Positions 1 through 14,108 of a DNA stretch of 64,000 bases are shown here, in pieces (the first letter of the stretch is position 1; every line of letters starts with the position of its first letter). The DNA lies in NCBI GenBank assembly GCA_034620365.1, contig JAQGEQ010000084.1, forward strand, positions 372,001 through 436,000, written 5' to 3'. Origin of the DNA: Pegea sp. RAD2-039. Its lineage: Eukaryota > Chordata > Thaliacea > Salpida > Salpidae. The notes beneath the pieces were generated by a model. The model saw only the letters and a list, made by a program, of their open reading frames with translations, was not told where the DNA came from and ran no database searches. Both the position numbers and the translations under genes were made by a program.

Positions 1-3000
1 TTATACTTTTTATTTTAAATCTGATTAATAAGTAACTGAAACGAAATGTTAATCTTATTCAGCACTTGAAAAAGAACTATAATATAATCTTTTAAATTTT
101 AACACTTGAAAAACTTCACTAAACAGTTGAACTGTGTATCAATCAAACTCCTATTCGCAAAGTGGACATTGATTTTTATCTTCATAAAACTTAAAGTATA
201 CTAATACGTTCCAAATAAACTAGTGAATGAAAGAATTCACCTTTCTAAGGACTTTTACCTTCACCGTTTACATTTTCGACTCACTTAGAGTATATTACCG
301 ATGCCAAAAGATGATTTTGGAGTTAATTGTACTTCTGTCAATCATTTGAATTTTAAAAACAATGTCAATATAGTGATCAGATTTAATATTTCAAAATAAA
401 ATCATTTACACACATAGAAGTTGAAGAAAAGAAAATATAAATGTGTGTTTTGTATCAAAGTCTACAACTAGTAATACATAAATGACGTAAGATTTCGCTG
501 ATATTACAGTGAAAGCCTGTGAATAATTAATTGAAATCTTTGCATTACTTGGCCCTCAATGGTTGACACAAGACAAAACCTTTCTCAGTGGCTACTACTA
601 TCCACTCACAAAAAATAACTAAATATAAATTGTGTTGGCTCCAATTCAATACATTAAACATTTTTTACTTTACAATACTATTTATACATCAGACTTATAG
701 CTTGTGAAATATTTAAGTGTGTTCGCTTAAAATATTATATTTTTAATACTAAGCTATTACTATTTGTCAAATTTTACCTTTAAGTAAAATTTTAAATATG
801 CATTAAGGCAGCTATTGGAAAAATAATATCTTGTTTTACAACAATTACAAAGTATTGATTTTTTTATCAAAACGGGTTACTTAGAAAATAATATCCTATG
901 TTTTTAAAAAGATATACCATAAATACAAAACAACATCTTTTGGTAACATTTTATATCAATTTTATACAAAAATTTCACTATGCTATATTTTATCAAAAAA
1001 AAAAACTTTGCTTTTTTACTAATTTTCCTAAAATTTAACCCTTAAAGTTTCCAGATGATTTAATGCTAATAAGTATTTATTAGTGAGCAAAACTTGAATT
1101 CATATAAACACTGCACTTTAAGGCTCAAGTACAACGGCGCCTAATATCAAGCTGCTAAGGGCTCACTAAAATATATGAGCATTCTACTTTATACGGTAAA
1201 ATAACAGAAAAATAAGTAAAAATTTATATGAAAATTGATTGGGAACACCTTTATTACCTTAAACAATGCCAAGGTAATAGTTTGTTATTGAGTTTACAAG
1301 TGAAAAGGTGAAACAAAAAATTTCCTATTTAACTGTCTAGTAGTTTACTAAGAACTTTGACTTACATTCTAAAAAAGTTTATAAGTTTTTAGATAAAATG
1401 AATTTTCCATAAAACATACTGCTTTCCAAAATTTGGTTTTTCAACTTTTTTGTAAAACATTTAATGGCTTAAGTAAAAATGAAATTAGATAATCTTATAC
1501 ATAAAAAAACAATTTTTCTTATGCTTTGTTTGAATTTCTCTTTCACGTTTATTTTATTGAATTAAAATGAAAGCTCGTTTAAAAATAACTGCAACATATA
1601 TGCAACAAATAAAGCTTTTAATTTACAATTAAATGGTATGTAGCTTCATGTAATTTTGCAAATTTATAAAGAAACTATTAATAATATTATCTATGATTAA
1701 AAGCCAATACTACTTTGTTATTAGATATAATATTTCTTTTTAGCTTTTTATAGCTAATATCAACTCATTTAATTACTTTATCATTTGAACATATAAATGT
1801 TTGCATAACAAAAAAGTAACATTAGGCAATTAAAATAAATAAATTGAGAAAAGAATTTCTTTTTTTTTTGAAAATCAATAATAATTTTTCATTTGGTAGT
1901 TTCAGTTTTAAAATATTTTACAATTCTTTTTTAATTGTAACATTCTAAATATTTCAAAATTTATTTTTTTTTAATTCAAAACCTTTTTAGATTTCTATTC
2001 AAAAAAAGTTTCAGTTATAATTTTTTTATTTATTCTTTAAACTTTTGTAATATTAGGCCAACAATATGATACATTAAACAAATTTTTCTATTCCCATATA
2101 TTTAAAAATATTAAGCTACAGAGACAAACGTTTCAAAATATTTCGAAAAATATTGGTTTTTAATACAAATAATGGAAATATATCACCAAATTAATTAAAA
2201 ATACTCAAAGCGTACGTATTAAATTGAATATTTATTTTTTAATGCTAATTATAAATACGCTTTTATATAAATAATATTATGGTCCAATATTACTGGAAAA
2301 CATCTCTGAAAAAACAAGCCAATATAAAATATTCATTATATCTTCAGTTTAGACTTCCTATAATGAAAATGCCGTTGTATTATTACTCAGAACCTATTTT
2401 TATGATGTGCAGATGAATTTTCCAATTTTAATATTAGATTGTCAATAGGCTTATATAACCGTCAACTTACAGAGCTATATATCATTTAAAGTAATAAATT
2501 CAACAAAAGTTTATCATTCCAATTGGACAGCATAAAGTTCATTGAAACTAAAATAAGTTTTATAACCACCTATGTAAAATTTATAACATAGAAAAATGAT
2601 AAACAAGAACAATATAGGCTAGCAATTAAAATTAATCTAAAAAAGTTTTATTATTTCAAACAAAGTTTTGTGTTAAATTTTAAACCTTTATTTTTCTATA
2701 GTTAAACCCTAAATAATAACTATAACAGTCTTTACGTAATTATAAACGTAGAATAAATATTTATTGTCATATATAATTCAACTTATCTGAAAAACTAATT
2801 ATTCATTTTCTGTTTATTTTGCTTTTTTGCAAATTTTTGCAGTTATCATTAAAAATATAAATATTTCACAAATACATTATTGTAAAACTATGTTCTCACT
2901 TAACACACTATTTAATCATCTATAAAATACTTTGAACCTATGAACTCTTGAATATTTGCTATTCTAAGAACATTTTATGTACATTTTAGGAACGATTGTA

Positions 3001-6000
3001 AGATTTTGAACCAAATTAAAATAAAATCTTAAAACGGTTAGTTGTTAAGCAATTAATTAAAGAAATATTAGTTTATTTTTAAGAGCCATTTAGCAAAGTT
3101 CAATATTAAAGGATTTAAAATAGTTAAAAACGAGTATTTGTCCAAACAATTTGTTATATATTTAAACTTTGACTGAACAAACTTTTGAATAAAAAGCTTG
3201 TGAAAATATTTGAAATAAAAACAAATAACTAAATGCCAACACACTTAAATACAAAACTGAAAAATAATAAAATTGGAGACTAATCTGTAAAACTTGTTTT
3301 TGTTTCAATTTTCAAACCAATAGTCAATTGAAAGCAAAAAGTTAGACTAATGTGAGATTCAGAAGAACGAGTTAAGAAATGAAACTTGTTGAAAGAAATA
3401 TATACAATAAAAACTCAATAAAAGTTAAAAGAAATAACTTTTTATAAACAATACAAATGTATAATATTATGAGTTGCTCACTCATAAGAAATACAAAAAC
3501 TCTGGTAATAAAAAATCAACCTCTAATAATTTACATCATACTATTTAAATAATCTCGAAGTATAGAATTTTGCTAGAAGGTTTTCCATTATGTTCAACGG
3601 ACCCTCAACACTTTAATTCATCACCCTTGTCTATAGTAGCTGTAAGCTAGGAGGACTTTTGCTTATATATAATCATACAAAAAGAGGAGTTTGGACAGTT
3701 ACTTTAAAAATTGTTGCTTTCTTTGATAATACTCTTTTAAGCTTGATGTGCACTGTAAACAGAAAGAATATCGCTTGTGAGTTGTCTTTAGTAAACCACT
3801 GGGCTCTTTACATGTTTTTAAGCGGATATAGATTGACTGAGGATATGATGATACTTAATTAAGCGTATTAAGTTTAGGTGAGAAGCAGGAGGAGTGAAGA
3901 CGGAGATAGATAACTAGATGACGATGAGTAGAGGTTTAGTGATCAATTTCAACTTAAGTTAAAAAAGAGTTTGGTTATCTAGCGAAGAAAGAGAAATATT
4001 AGGAAAGCTTTTCATCTTCAAAGCATTCGAAAGTTTTTACTTTCTGATGAGCTACTTATCTTTTCATGTTTTCTGAAACCTTCCTAAAGTTATTAACCCA
4101 AATCACTTAAAGATCACAACTCTAAACCACAAACTTTTGAATAAAAAGATATTGATTTTTATGTTCATTGACGGCCTTATGAGCTTTTTTATATATTTTC
4201 TTGTTTTTTTTTTAATAACTTAGTCAAGTTGATATTAGTAAATTTGTTTATTAAAAATATAAATTATAATTTTTTACATTTAAACTATATCCTTTTGACT
4301 TTTCACAATTTACGCTTATTGGCCTGTTTTTATTTCTTATAACTATATTTAAATAAACTTTAGAAAACTTATATACTGTTATAATAAGATTATCGGTTTA
4401 TTCAAAAAACTCCAGCAACACAGAGATCGCCTTAAAGTAGACTTTTCAGTTTAATAAAGTTTAAAAGGTATTTTCAATCTTTAGTTAACTGATTCATCAT
4501 GATAATAAAACTATTTTTTCTGATCAGATGCAGCCATCGACTTTTATTTAATTTTTTTTTACATAAACCTTGGTGAACTGTTATTCGGCTGTATCTAAAA
4601 TACAGAAAAGTTAAAGATGATTTCATTCATCTAATTTTTACTAATTCAAAACAGATGGCTTACTAACAAATAAAAAAAACTGGTGCAAGAAATTGTATTC
4701 AGTCCTTTATAAACAAACTGTCTTCAAATCTTATAATAGTTTTGATACTTCACAGTGGTAATTATATATCAACAAATAATTTATATCACTTTGAAGTAAA
4801 GAAAATATTTTAAAATATAATTTTGATAAGTTTTATAGGAATTAGACTTTCTTGTTGGTGAATTACATAATTTCATATTGTTTCATTTTTATGACGAATT
4901 TATGATCAAGAAGAATTTTGAAGCAGATGCATATTTGTAATGATTTTTAATTTTACTGGTAAACACTTTTTCCTGACGCAAATCAAATCTCTGCTGGTGA
5001 CGTAATATTAATCGATAGAATGAAAGATTAGAAAATTGTAAGGTTGAAAAATACTAATAGCATTTGTTCTTTTAGGCTAGATATTTTTTAAATTTTCCTT
5101 ATTTAAAATTCAGATAAAAAATAGTTATGATGAAACAGTATCTGATATGTAAACATTAAAAATAATCACATGACAGGCAATTTATGTTTTTAGTCATACC
5201 TTCTACCGTTCGACGTAATTTGAAGCTTTTCTTTGATCTATAAATGCCATATCATTAAAATACGCCATGTGATATCATCATATCTTTGTTAGTTTAACTA
5301 TTTACTCATTGAAATAACTCTCAGAAACCACAAAAACTGAATAATTTCTTGCCAGAGTTTTTAAACCTTTATTTCTAACAAAGCTTATTTAGCTGTTATT
5401 AGCAGTAATAAGTGGTTTTTCATTTATCTACAAAAATTATAAGGAATTAAGATGGGTGTTGGATTATTGTATAATTCAAAATATCTTATAAATTATGATA
5501 ATAATTGAATAAATGATCAAAGTAAAGATTACTTATTGAAGAAATCAACTTAATTTAACCGACAATTTAACCAGAAATTTTTGGTTAAAAGTTTGGAATC
5601 TGAAGTGAACTCATAAAAACATCAGACTTTTCAAACACCTCTTAATCAGACAAACAATGATAGAGAATACAGAAGTCTGATTTTAGCGGATATGGGAGCA
5701 AACAAGGAAACAAGTAAAGAAGCTGTCAAACGGTGATTCTAAGAGGTGCTTGAGTTTAGTTTTGTATGTGGAAACCAACAAGGATTACATCCAGCTTCAC
5801 TTATACATCACCAACTATTGCTTCTCTTGATTCTTAAATAGTGATGATGCTTGATTGCGTTCACAGGCAGCAAACTCGCCCTTCTAAGTAACAAAAGATG
5901 AGAAGACATGTCGGGCGAATGATAAATCCATGTTGGTGTCCAACATACAATCGTGCTTGTAGTTTGTATGGTTCTACAGCGGACAGTTAAAACCCGATTA

Positions 6001-7860
6001 CGTTGCCTACCTGACTCTTCTTGTTTTGCATTTTCGAAATTTAGTCGTTTGAAACTGACACGTCAGGTAGGAACTGTTGATTTAACGGCTTTTCCGCCAG
6101 CCTAAACGACCCTTGCATTAACTAATATAGTTCTTTCGTGCAAATAAGAGCTATCGTAAATGTAGATGGATATCTCGTGTCACTCTAACATTGAGATAAA
6201 ACGCACTGATTTAAATGATGTAATTATTTTATTGTTTTATTTTTTTGAGTATGAAAAAGTGAAACGGTTTTATAAATTTCCGATATATTAACAATAGCAG
6301 TCTTTTAGAAGCATTCTAGAAATTTTGTTTTAGATAATGACTCTATATTGAGCTTTTATTTTATATAAAATATTCTAACTTTGATTTTTATTATGATAAA
6401 ATCTTTTTTTTTGTTACCTGATTAGTTTAAAAAGTAGTTTAAAAGGTTCAAGTTTTTTTACTTTTATTTAAAGATAATTTGTTTTATATAAAAAAAGCAG
6501 AATAAGAAAGAAAATGCTACAAAGATCTCTTCTCATACTTTTAATTTTCTAATGATTATCTTAAGATTATAAATACATTTAGAGACTATAACTAAATATA
6601 TGATATACATATTTAACCAGGTCATTATAAATAGAATCCATTTTTGTTTTACTTCCGTGTTGAAAAAATTTTGAGCCAATATATCGTCGATATTTTAACT
6701 TTTAAAAAATGTTTGAGAAATCAATCTGGCTAAAGTTTCATCTGAAATTACTGAAACAATTGAAAAAATCGGGGTTCGTTCATTCTAGGTGATGCATAAA
6801 TGGTTACATAATATTTAAAATTTAATTCAGTTGAGACCCGCGTTTTTAATGAATGATATTACCCCAGAGCTTGATATAAAGCTTGATAAATAATTTAGTC
6901 GTATTAATAAAAAATTAAATCTGAAATTTATAATCAATTCAAAGTTTTGAAATTAAAGTCTGTGAAAGAATTTCTATTTTATTTCAACCGTCTTACCAAT
7001 CTTACGTATTAAGTGTAAAAGCTACAAATATATTTCAAACGAATAAAGAAAGTTCTTAGTTTAAGTGATAGTGAAACCTCTAAAATTTCAAATCAAATAT
7101 TTACTACAAGATTTTTAATATATCTTAATTCAGATTAAGAAGCTGAACCAGTTCAGATAAATTGAATCCTTTAAACCTATTCTGTACACTAATACTAGAA
7201 GAAGTAAAATATTCCTGAAATTTTCGAAAGGTTAAAGGTTACACCAGGGCAATTTTCTTATCATTTTGCTTCGAAGGTCGGAAAAACTTTGTGATTAGTC
7301 ACTGAACAGTAGATGAAAAATGTAATGATTATTAGTTTCATAAACCGTTTCAATCGAAGCTTAAAACAACAAACTGTATTTTTACGTCGTCGGTAGGTAA
7401 CTCTCTGAACACCATACATAGCAATAAGCTAGCTTAAAATTTTAAATTATCCATAAATGATTTATGCTCTATTTTCTTCTAATTCTATATCGTATGTTGG
7501 AGACTTTAAATGAATTGTTGGAGTCAGAATCAATATTCAGGTGCAGATCCTAGTGATAAAAACGTCAAAACAAAAAGTGTTTCAAGACCTGATCAGAAAC
7601 CATGATAAAATATTTATACTGAAACATTCGTAATATTCTAAAGACTCCTCTCATCATAAGTCAACCCGCAGAAGTAGTTATAACATAAACCAGTCGAGAC
7701 TAAACGTAAAGCTCAGTAGCTGATAATTGTGAATTGTAAACACAAAATTAATTGTGAGAAAAAACTCTGGATTTTCCAAACGGTTGTTGAAAGATATTAA
7801 GCTGTTCAAATTTATTCTCTATTTTACATCTAGTAAAAAATTTTCAAATATTTTACTTAC
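1..7860. other. AT-rich stretch with no supportable gene
   Basis: Very AT-rich sequence with dense stops in all frames and many homopolymer A/T runs. Reading frames are short and lack recognisable protein character. A slightly GC-richer patch lies at about 5,650-6,150; it contains a 10-bp inverted repeat and looks like decayed mobile or former coding sequence rather than a live gene. An open run on the plus strand ending near 5,732 was considered as an exon but has no supporting splice context. Confidence 0.6.
6006..6071. repeat. Short perfect inverted repeat (10-bp arms)
   Basis: CCTACCTGAC at 6006-6015 is matched by its exact reverse complement GTCAGGTAGG at 6062-6071, leaving a 46-base spacer. 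A GC-balanced 10-bp stem stands out in sequence this AT-rich. It could be part of a decayed transposon or a transcribed hairpin; nothing else in the sequence decides. Confidence 0.5.
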
Positions 7861-8053
7861 TTTTTTTCCCAGTTGTTTGTTTGTTTGTTTTTTCCAGAAC
7901 CTCACACTTTATATGCTGCATTAGTTGGCTTCTTTGAGATAATGTCGACTCGTCTGGTAATACTTGATGTTCACTTAAGTCATTTGGTTCTAGATTTTCG
8001 GAAAACTGCTGAGGTTTTAATTGTTTGCGTCTTGAAGGTATACTTTGCATCAT
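7861..8053 (-). CDS. Candidate first coding exon of an unidentified gene
   Basis: On the minus strand an ATG at 8053 opens 64 codons and the frame runs straight into a consensus 5' splice site (GTAAGT beginning at 7860). Fifteen bases before the ATG is a 3' splice-type AG (RC of 8069-8070) after a T-rich run, the same arrangement seen before most other genes here. The peptide is polar and charged (rich in Q, S, E, K) with no recognised domain; it begins MMQSIPSRRKQLKPQQ. I found no convincing downstream exon at lower coordinates, so the gene may have long introns, may be broken, or this may be chance. Confidence 0.35.
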
Positions 8054-9045
8054 TTCTTGACCAGTAAACTACAAGTCCCAGAAAATAATCAAAATTCATG
8101 TATGTAATGAATTATAAGTTAGAACATTTTTCTAAGAAAGTGTTACTTCTTCTTTTTTCTTCTTAACAATCACTTATCCGCATAAGAATCTGTTTTCCGC
8201 TTTTTTCTTAACTGTCTCTCATGTACGAGGAAAAAATGTCACAGGACTCTTGAGCGGTTCAAGATGACGAATAAAAACATTATCGTACATACACACGCTA
8301 ATTTCTAGCAGATGCTTGCCAAAAAGGATTTACAAGTGTTGCCAGCTAGGTGATGACAATATTAATTATGGTTTCAACATCTTTTATCAAGTAAAGTTCT
8401 TGTTTCTTTAGTGATCCTTTAGTGGATAATTTTTCTATCCACTAATGACGCTTTATCATCAGTTTTGTTCGACTAAAAAGATTAAAAACTTAAGTTCCAA
8501 ATAGCAGCTCTTTTTGAACACCGCAAATACGTCTATACAAACGAACAACATATTTTAACACACTTTCAATTAATCAATAGATTCTTTTTGTTAAATTTAA
8601 TTGAGAGCTTAGAAAGAAAAACTCTTCTATTTACTAATGAGGTAAACGGAATAAACTTACTTTTAACTGTTTTCTTCTTTTTTGGCTTATATTATTTTTA
8701 CTAATAATTTACTTTTTATGGAAGAGAAAATAAAATTAATAAGCTTGGAATGAAAGTCAGGTTTTTGGCTCGATTATTTCTTAGTTGAAAATATTTTATT
8801 GTCTGAAAATTAACTTAAGATTAAATTTCACAATTTTAAGTGTGAAACAAAAAATGTTTTTCTATGTAAGGTTATAACTTTTATTTTAGACAAATGAATA
8901 ATTTAGATAAGAATTAACACTAGCCTAAATTTATATTTACTGTATTGTTTTTGATAATTGTTAATTTATACTTGTTGGTTTCTAGATATAAAATAATCCA
9001 CTTCACTGTCATATCCAAAGTCTGATTTCATTCCAAATTCTAATA

Positions 9046-9108
9046 TTTATTTATCACAATAAACGCGAAGAAGGGTGCCTGAAGAGAGCACCTCTCGCTA
9101 ACACACAC
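9046..9108 (-). repeat. Interspersed repeat copy A with internal hairpin and A-rich tail
   Basis: About 62 bases match, in inverted orientation, the sequence at 21743-21808 with only a handful of differences. Read on the minus strand it is GTGTGTTAGCGAGAGGTGCT then TCTTCAGGCACCCTTCTTCG, followed by an (ATAAA)-like tail. GGTGC and GCACC can pair around a short loop. Homology stops just upstream of the shared block in both copies. This is the pattern expected of the 3' end of a retroposed element (SINE or LINE tail); the family is not identified. Confidence 0.6.
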
Positions 9109-12100
9109 TCTCACAAATAATATATATTTATTCAAAAATATAGAAAGCACAAGATATAACACATGTTATAACAGAGAACAATTACATAGAATTATAACTT
9201 ACAGTAGAAAAAATTACTAGATATGATTTTATGATCAGCATCAAATCAAGAATTAGTTATTTAAAATGACTAATTAGTTATATTCAATTTATCATAAAAT
9301 TTGAAGTGAGTTTCATCAGAGATATCGAGTGATGGTGAATGACAAAAATAGTTTTTTAAGAAAATAGAAAATTTATCTACAATTGTTGTTGGAGTTTGAA
9401 ACTTGATGATATTTTTAAACACAACTAACATATTTTTATTAAGCAGTTTTTAAGCTAGGGTTTGCTTAACAAAACCTTTGTACAACTCTTTATTGACTGG
9501 TTAAAATATCTTTAAATTGATATTTTTGTATTTAATCAATCAAATGAAAATTTAAAATTCATATTTTGAGTTTTGATTAAGTTTTAAAGAGTCTGATTTA
9601 TGAACATGTAAAGATTGATCTTTAAAATCCAATATCTGTCACAAACTGCAGATTTATTTGAATATACTCTATCAATTTTGAAATATTTCATTCGATTTCA
9701 AAACTTTAAAAGTGAGAGTTTAAAAGGTCGGTATGAAATTTATTTGGAATCATTTCAAAAAATAGTATTTATAGTAGGAAAAACATTTTGACCTGTTATC
9801 AAATCGATATCAAACTATTTACAGAAATCTTAAATTAGAATATATGAAAAAATATTTGACAAAAAGCTATGAAAATCGCTATAGTGATGAGCAAAAGATT
9901 TGAAAAGAAAATATAAAACTAATCTGTGCCTGTTGAAGTAACAGTTTTAATTGTACAACAAAATTATTTCAAATTTAAATACAAAGTTGTTATCGACGTA
10001 TGATTTAAATAAAAAAGATTAATAAGTATATTTTTAAAATTGATTTTTTTTATCTGATAATTATTTTTATTATTTCATATATATATATATATAAATTGAT
10101 ATAATTGATATAATTTGAGGATCTTAAGCTAAAAAAATGCTAAAAAGTAAAAAAGTAAAAAGTGTGTTCAAATAAAAAAAGTAAACCCAAATTAGTTAAA
10201 ATCCATAATAGTTGAATCTTTATTTTATTGAACCATTAAGATATCTTCACAATATTTTGTTCCAAAAGCGCTTAGTTTGATTCTTAGCTTAGATGTAAGA
10301 GTATACATGTTTGTTAAAAGTGGAAGTACCAATTTCAAAAAAGTATTTTTATTTTGTTCTGATAAAGTGTTTGCACTTAACTGCTTGTATAGAGTTATTA
10401 TAACTACTTGCTGAGCTCTGATATATCTTCTATTTGATTCTATTTAGGAAATAGAGAGATAATTTTTATTTAGTTTGAGCAAATGTCATTTTGAAAGCTT
10501 TTCATGGACTGAGCGAACATTTTAATATTAGGTTTTCCTAACCAAATAATCAATATCTGACTCTGAATGGTTTTAATCGTTAGAGTAGTGAGAACCTTGA
10601 GAATATTTGGAATTTTGTTGTAAATATAACTTAAATTAGTTAATTGTTACCGGATGTTTCAACATTTTCATCAACTGTGTTACATACACTTTTATTTACA
10701 GCATTTACATTATATTGTTTTTGTTTGTTGAATGTTCTTTCTACTATACTATTTTAGTTTCGTTGATTTAATTTCCGAAATCAAGCCAGAACCTTTAGTC
10801 TGAGCCATCAAGATTCCATATTTCTAAAAAACTAAATAAACTTACTTTACTCTATAAAAAACTTCTTGATTGAAGTTATACGATAACTACAAAATTACTT
10901 TTTTATATAATTGCCCTACTATACAGTTTTAATAAACAACTAAACACAATTATAGAATTTTTCAATTAACTAACTAACTTGCAAAAACTTGTAAAATTAG
11001 CTTCAAAATAACTAAATTGATTTTAAATGCTGATACTTTGTAAAATATTTTTAATCCACAACTATAAATTTGTTTTTAAAAATTAGTTTACATTGAGCTG
11101 CTAAAAATATGAATACTCATGTAGTTCTGATTGAATGCTCTGAAAAAGTTTTAACTACTGAGTAAAAAACGAGTTTTTATTTAGTTTTAAATAAATATTT
11201 GTTTAAAAATGATTATAGATTTTTATAATGAACTCTAGGGCGTCAAGAAATTGTAAATTAAAAAAAGATCAGACAAGTGAGTTCATTTAATATTTTAGCT
11301 TCAAGGCTAAGAAAATGGAGTCTTAGCTGAATCCATAGACGTACATTTGTCCAAAGAAGAGAAACTTACACCATTTCCTGAATTAAACAGAAAATATCGA
11401 CAAGGAAAGAAAAGAGATGAGATGCCCTGAAAAAAAACCTTTCTTGGGTACTAAAAGGTTTGGATATATAGGTCGGTAGTCCATGAACAGCGACTTAAGG
11501 TTACTGACGAACGTTTTACATGAGCTTACTTTTAAGATATTCCACTTCAAATTAACTTTATTAGGATTACAAATCAAAATTTTTATCATATTGCTTGACG
11601 AGTACAGGACGATTTTTAAATATATTTGATACACTTTCTAGCTTGAATTAAACAATTTTTAATTCTAATAACTAGAAAATTTTGATTTTATATAACAAAG
11701 TATATTAATAATTTTTCTATAATACTTTTCGTTCACTTGTTTCTTTAGTCAAAGCTAATTACACAGAAATACATTTTTAATAATATTTTGGGATACTTTG
11801 TAAACTTCAGCTTTTTATGTTTCAATAGATTTAAATATCTTAATATTGTCCTTTATTTAATATTTTTTTAATATTGTTGTGAAGAACTATAATAGTACCA
11901 ACTCATTTTATATTTTTACAAACTCACGCAAGCATCTATTTTACACTTTTTATTTTGACAAATGACCTGCAAAATAATCAAAATCATTTATTTGTTCAAA
12001 TTGGCTATTAAAAGGCTAAATGCTCTTCTGATTATTAAAATTAGTATTTGTTGTAAATGTCTAAGACAAAAATATACGGTCAATATTTAGACTAGTGTTG

Positions 12101-12960
12101 ACAAACCATTAAACAATTCTTCTGCAGTCCATTTTAGTGCAGCCATTAATACAAAAAATAGTAATTAAACTTATGTTGAAAGGTCTTTTAGAGGGCTCAT
12201 ATACTACAGTTTCAACTTGAGGTTTCTACAAACGTGTACTTTTTTGTATTTTATCTCTCCTTATCTTCTTTCTTCTTTACTTCTTATCTTATATAAAAAT
12301 CTTCTTCAATTATATCTTTCTATAAATTAGTAATTGAAAATTTTCTAACATTGTAAGGATAATATTTTTTTCAACCAATTTAAAAAAATAAACTAATTTT
12401 TTTCAGTAATGTAGTATAAGAATAGATTTGGGAATATGATTAAATATTATTTGACTTTTAATTGTTAATCATTTTATCCTTACAAAAAATAAGTAAATAT
12501 AAAGTATTGTATATTTCATAAAATTTTTATATTTTTTATTAAAGTAATTTATAAGGAATTATTTTGTAAATTAACTCATGATAACTTACTATTAAAACTT
12601 ATTTTTTATGAATTTTTTAAAATGAAGTTGCTCCTATAATAATTTGTTCTTTTATAAAACGTTTCTTTTCTTCAAATAATGAGTTAATTGTTTATCTGAT
12701 ACTAATAATTTTTAGTATAAATCTTTTTATTATTTGTAATAAATGAAAGTGTTTATTTATTAAATTATCAAATTTGGTATTTGCTTTTAAGGCTTAGAAA
12801 TATTTTTCAAAATTTTTTTTAGATTTTTTATTTATTTTTTGATGAATTAGTTAATTACAAAATGACAAAAGTTCAATTTAAAAAAATTATTTATATTTTT
12901 AATATAAGTATCATTATGTTTATAATTAAACTTTATAAAATCATTCATTATTTTAAATTT

Positions 12961-12970
12961 TTGCTTTTAG
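12961..12970 (+). promoter_or_regulatory. 3' splice acceptor just upstream of SMARCE1 start
   Basis: TTGCTTTTAG at 12961-12970 ends 22 bases before the SMARCE1 ATG. With no coding exon upstream, this is either the end of a 5'-UTR intron or a spliced-leader acceptor. Confidence 0.6.
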
Positions 12971-12992
12971 ATTTAATTAAATAGATTAAATA

Positions 12993-14108
12993 ATGTCTCG
13001 AAGGATTACAAGAGCAAATGCTGCAGAGGGTTCATCTGTTTCAAACCTTGGTGGCTCAAACCAGCATGTATCAAGTGCTGGCATGTACCTGTCTGGTCAA
13101 TATAATCACCCAGCATTCAATAAAGTTTGCCTAGGGTCAACTTCAACGAAAGGATTTCAAGGCTCAAATACTATTCCAAAACCCCCTAAAGCACCTGAAA
13201 AGCCTTTAATGCCATATATGAGGTATAGCAGAAAGGTTTGGGACGAAGTAAAAGCTAATCAACCTGAATTAAAGCTGTGGGAGATTGGTAAGATAATTGG
13301 TAAAATGTGGAGAGAGCTACCAACTCCTGATAAACAACTAATCATTGATGAATATGAAACCGAAAAGATTGATTATCAAGAAATGCTTCGAGCCTATCAC
13401 AATTCTCCAGTCTATCAGAATTATTTACAAGCTAAAGGAAGAGCTGAGATGAATGAATCCATTGAAAACCAGATTGAAAGAGAGGATGCTTATTTGAGTA
13501 TTGAACCTGGTGCAGAAGATAATGGAGATGATGGTCTTTCAGTCAAACATATCTCAGCTGCAAGATTTCAAAGAAATCAGAGATTAATGCAGGAAATTTT
13601 ATCTGATTGTAATGTGGTGCAATCTGGAAGAAGTGTTGTTACATCAAAAAGACTCAATACTTTGTGTCAGCAAGTAGAATCGTTAGAACATCATCATGGT
13701 AAGTTACAGAATGAATTGTTAGATTTAGAAGACAAGCATCTTGCTACTAAAAGAAAGTGGCAAGAACAGGCTATAAGCTTTGAAAATGAAGTAAACCATT
13801 TAAAGAATATCACTCCAGAAGAATACTATAAAGAAAGTAAGATCAAATGCCAGCAAGCTAAAGAAGAAACAAACAACTCAACAAAAACTGTTTCTCCAGT
13901 AGATAATGCAATAAAACAATCTATAAGAGATAATAAGACAAATGTAACTACCAAGTCAAATGATGTTATTGATACAAAAGAACCTGAAATGACAAAGAAG
14001 GGTTTTTCAAATCATAATGGCAACTCTTTTGATACAAAAAATGTTGCTGATGGCTCAAATATAGAAGTTAAAGATCAAATGGAAGTTACTACTGATAAAA
14101 GTTTATAA
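12993..14108 (+). CDS. SMARCE1: SWI/SNF (BAF) complex subunit BAF57, HMG-box protein
   Basis: A 371-residue protein in one uninterrupted exon. Residues ~62-137 hold a proline-rich lead (PKPPKAPEKPLMPYMRYSRK) and an HMG box with WEIGKIIGKMW, as in BAF57; the adjacent YHNSP..Y and the later SVKHISAARFQRN segment are also family signatures. A coiled-coil-prone stretch follows (~215-270), then a polar, low-complexity tail that is expected to vary. BAF57 is a DNA-binding subunit of the BAF/BAP chromatin-remodelling complex in the nucleus. The start is the first ATG after the acceptor at 12970. Vertebrate orthologues have many introns, so the lack of any intron here is notable. It leads a same-strand row with the racemase, CLP1 and HMBS genes. 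The 3' flank has several AATAAA-like A-rich stretches. Confidence 0.95.
   Translation: MSRRITRANAAEGSSVSNLGGSNQHVSSAGMYLSGQYNHPAFNKVCLGSTSTKGFQGSNTIPKPPKAPEKPLMPYMRYSRKVWDEVKANQPELKLWEIGKIIGKMWRELPTPDKQLIIDEYETEKIDYQEMLRAYHNSPVYQNYLQAKGRAEMNESIENQIEREDAYLSIEPGAEDNGDDGLSVKHISAARFQRNQRLMQEILSDCNVVQSGRSVVTSKRLNTLCQQVESLEHHHGKLQNELLDLEDKHLATKRKWQEQAISFENEVNHLKNITPEEYYKESKIKCQQAKEETNNSTKTVSPVDNAIKQSIRDNKTNVTTKSNDVIDTKEPEMTKKGFSNHNGNSFDTKNVADGSNIEVKDQMEVTTDKSL

Larger units (their letters stand above)
8054..12970. other. AT-rich intergenic stretch
   Basis: No gene can be supported. Contents are a repeat copy at 9046-9108, a short (AT)n run near 10,076-10,095, and an open run at about 11,305-11,429 on the plus strand that ends in a basic, protein-like stretch but lacks a convincing splice acceptor. 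The last part, up to 12,970, leads into a T-rich acceptor before SMARCE1. Confidence 0.55.

Noticed and set aside
3659-3862. 67-codon open frame on the plus strand
   Set aside because: No recognisable domain, no splice or leader acceptor of the kind seen before other genes, and composition like the AT-rich background.
5617-5732. Open run on the plus strand ending near 5,732 with a charged, protein-like sequence
   Set aside because: No start codon context, no convincing acceptor, no neighbouring exons; probably chance or a decayed fragment.
11305-11429. Open run ending in TPFPELNRKYRQGKKRDEMP and a stop, possibly a last exon
   Set aside because: Looks coding but I could not find a good in-phase acceptor or upstream exons; left out of the gene list.
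11383-11634. 83-codon open frame on the minus strand
   Set aside because: It overlaps the plus-strand run above and is lysine/leucine/isoleucine-rich in the way AT-rich non-coding frames are.
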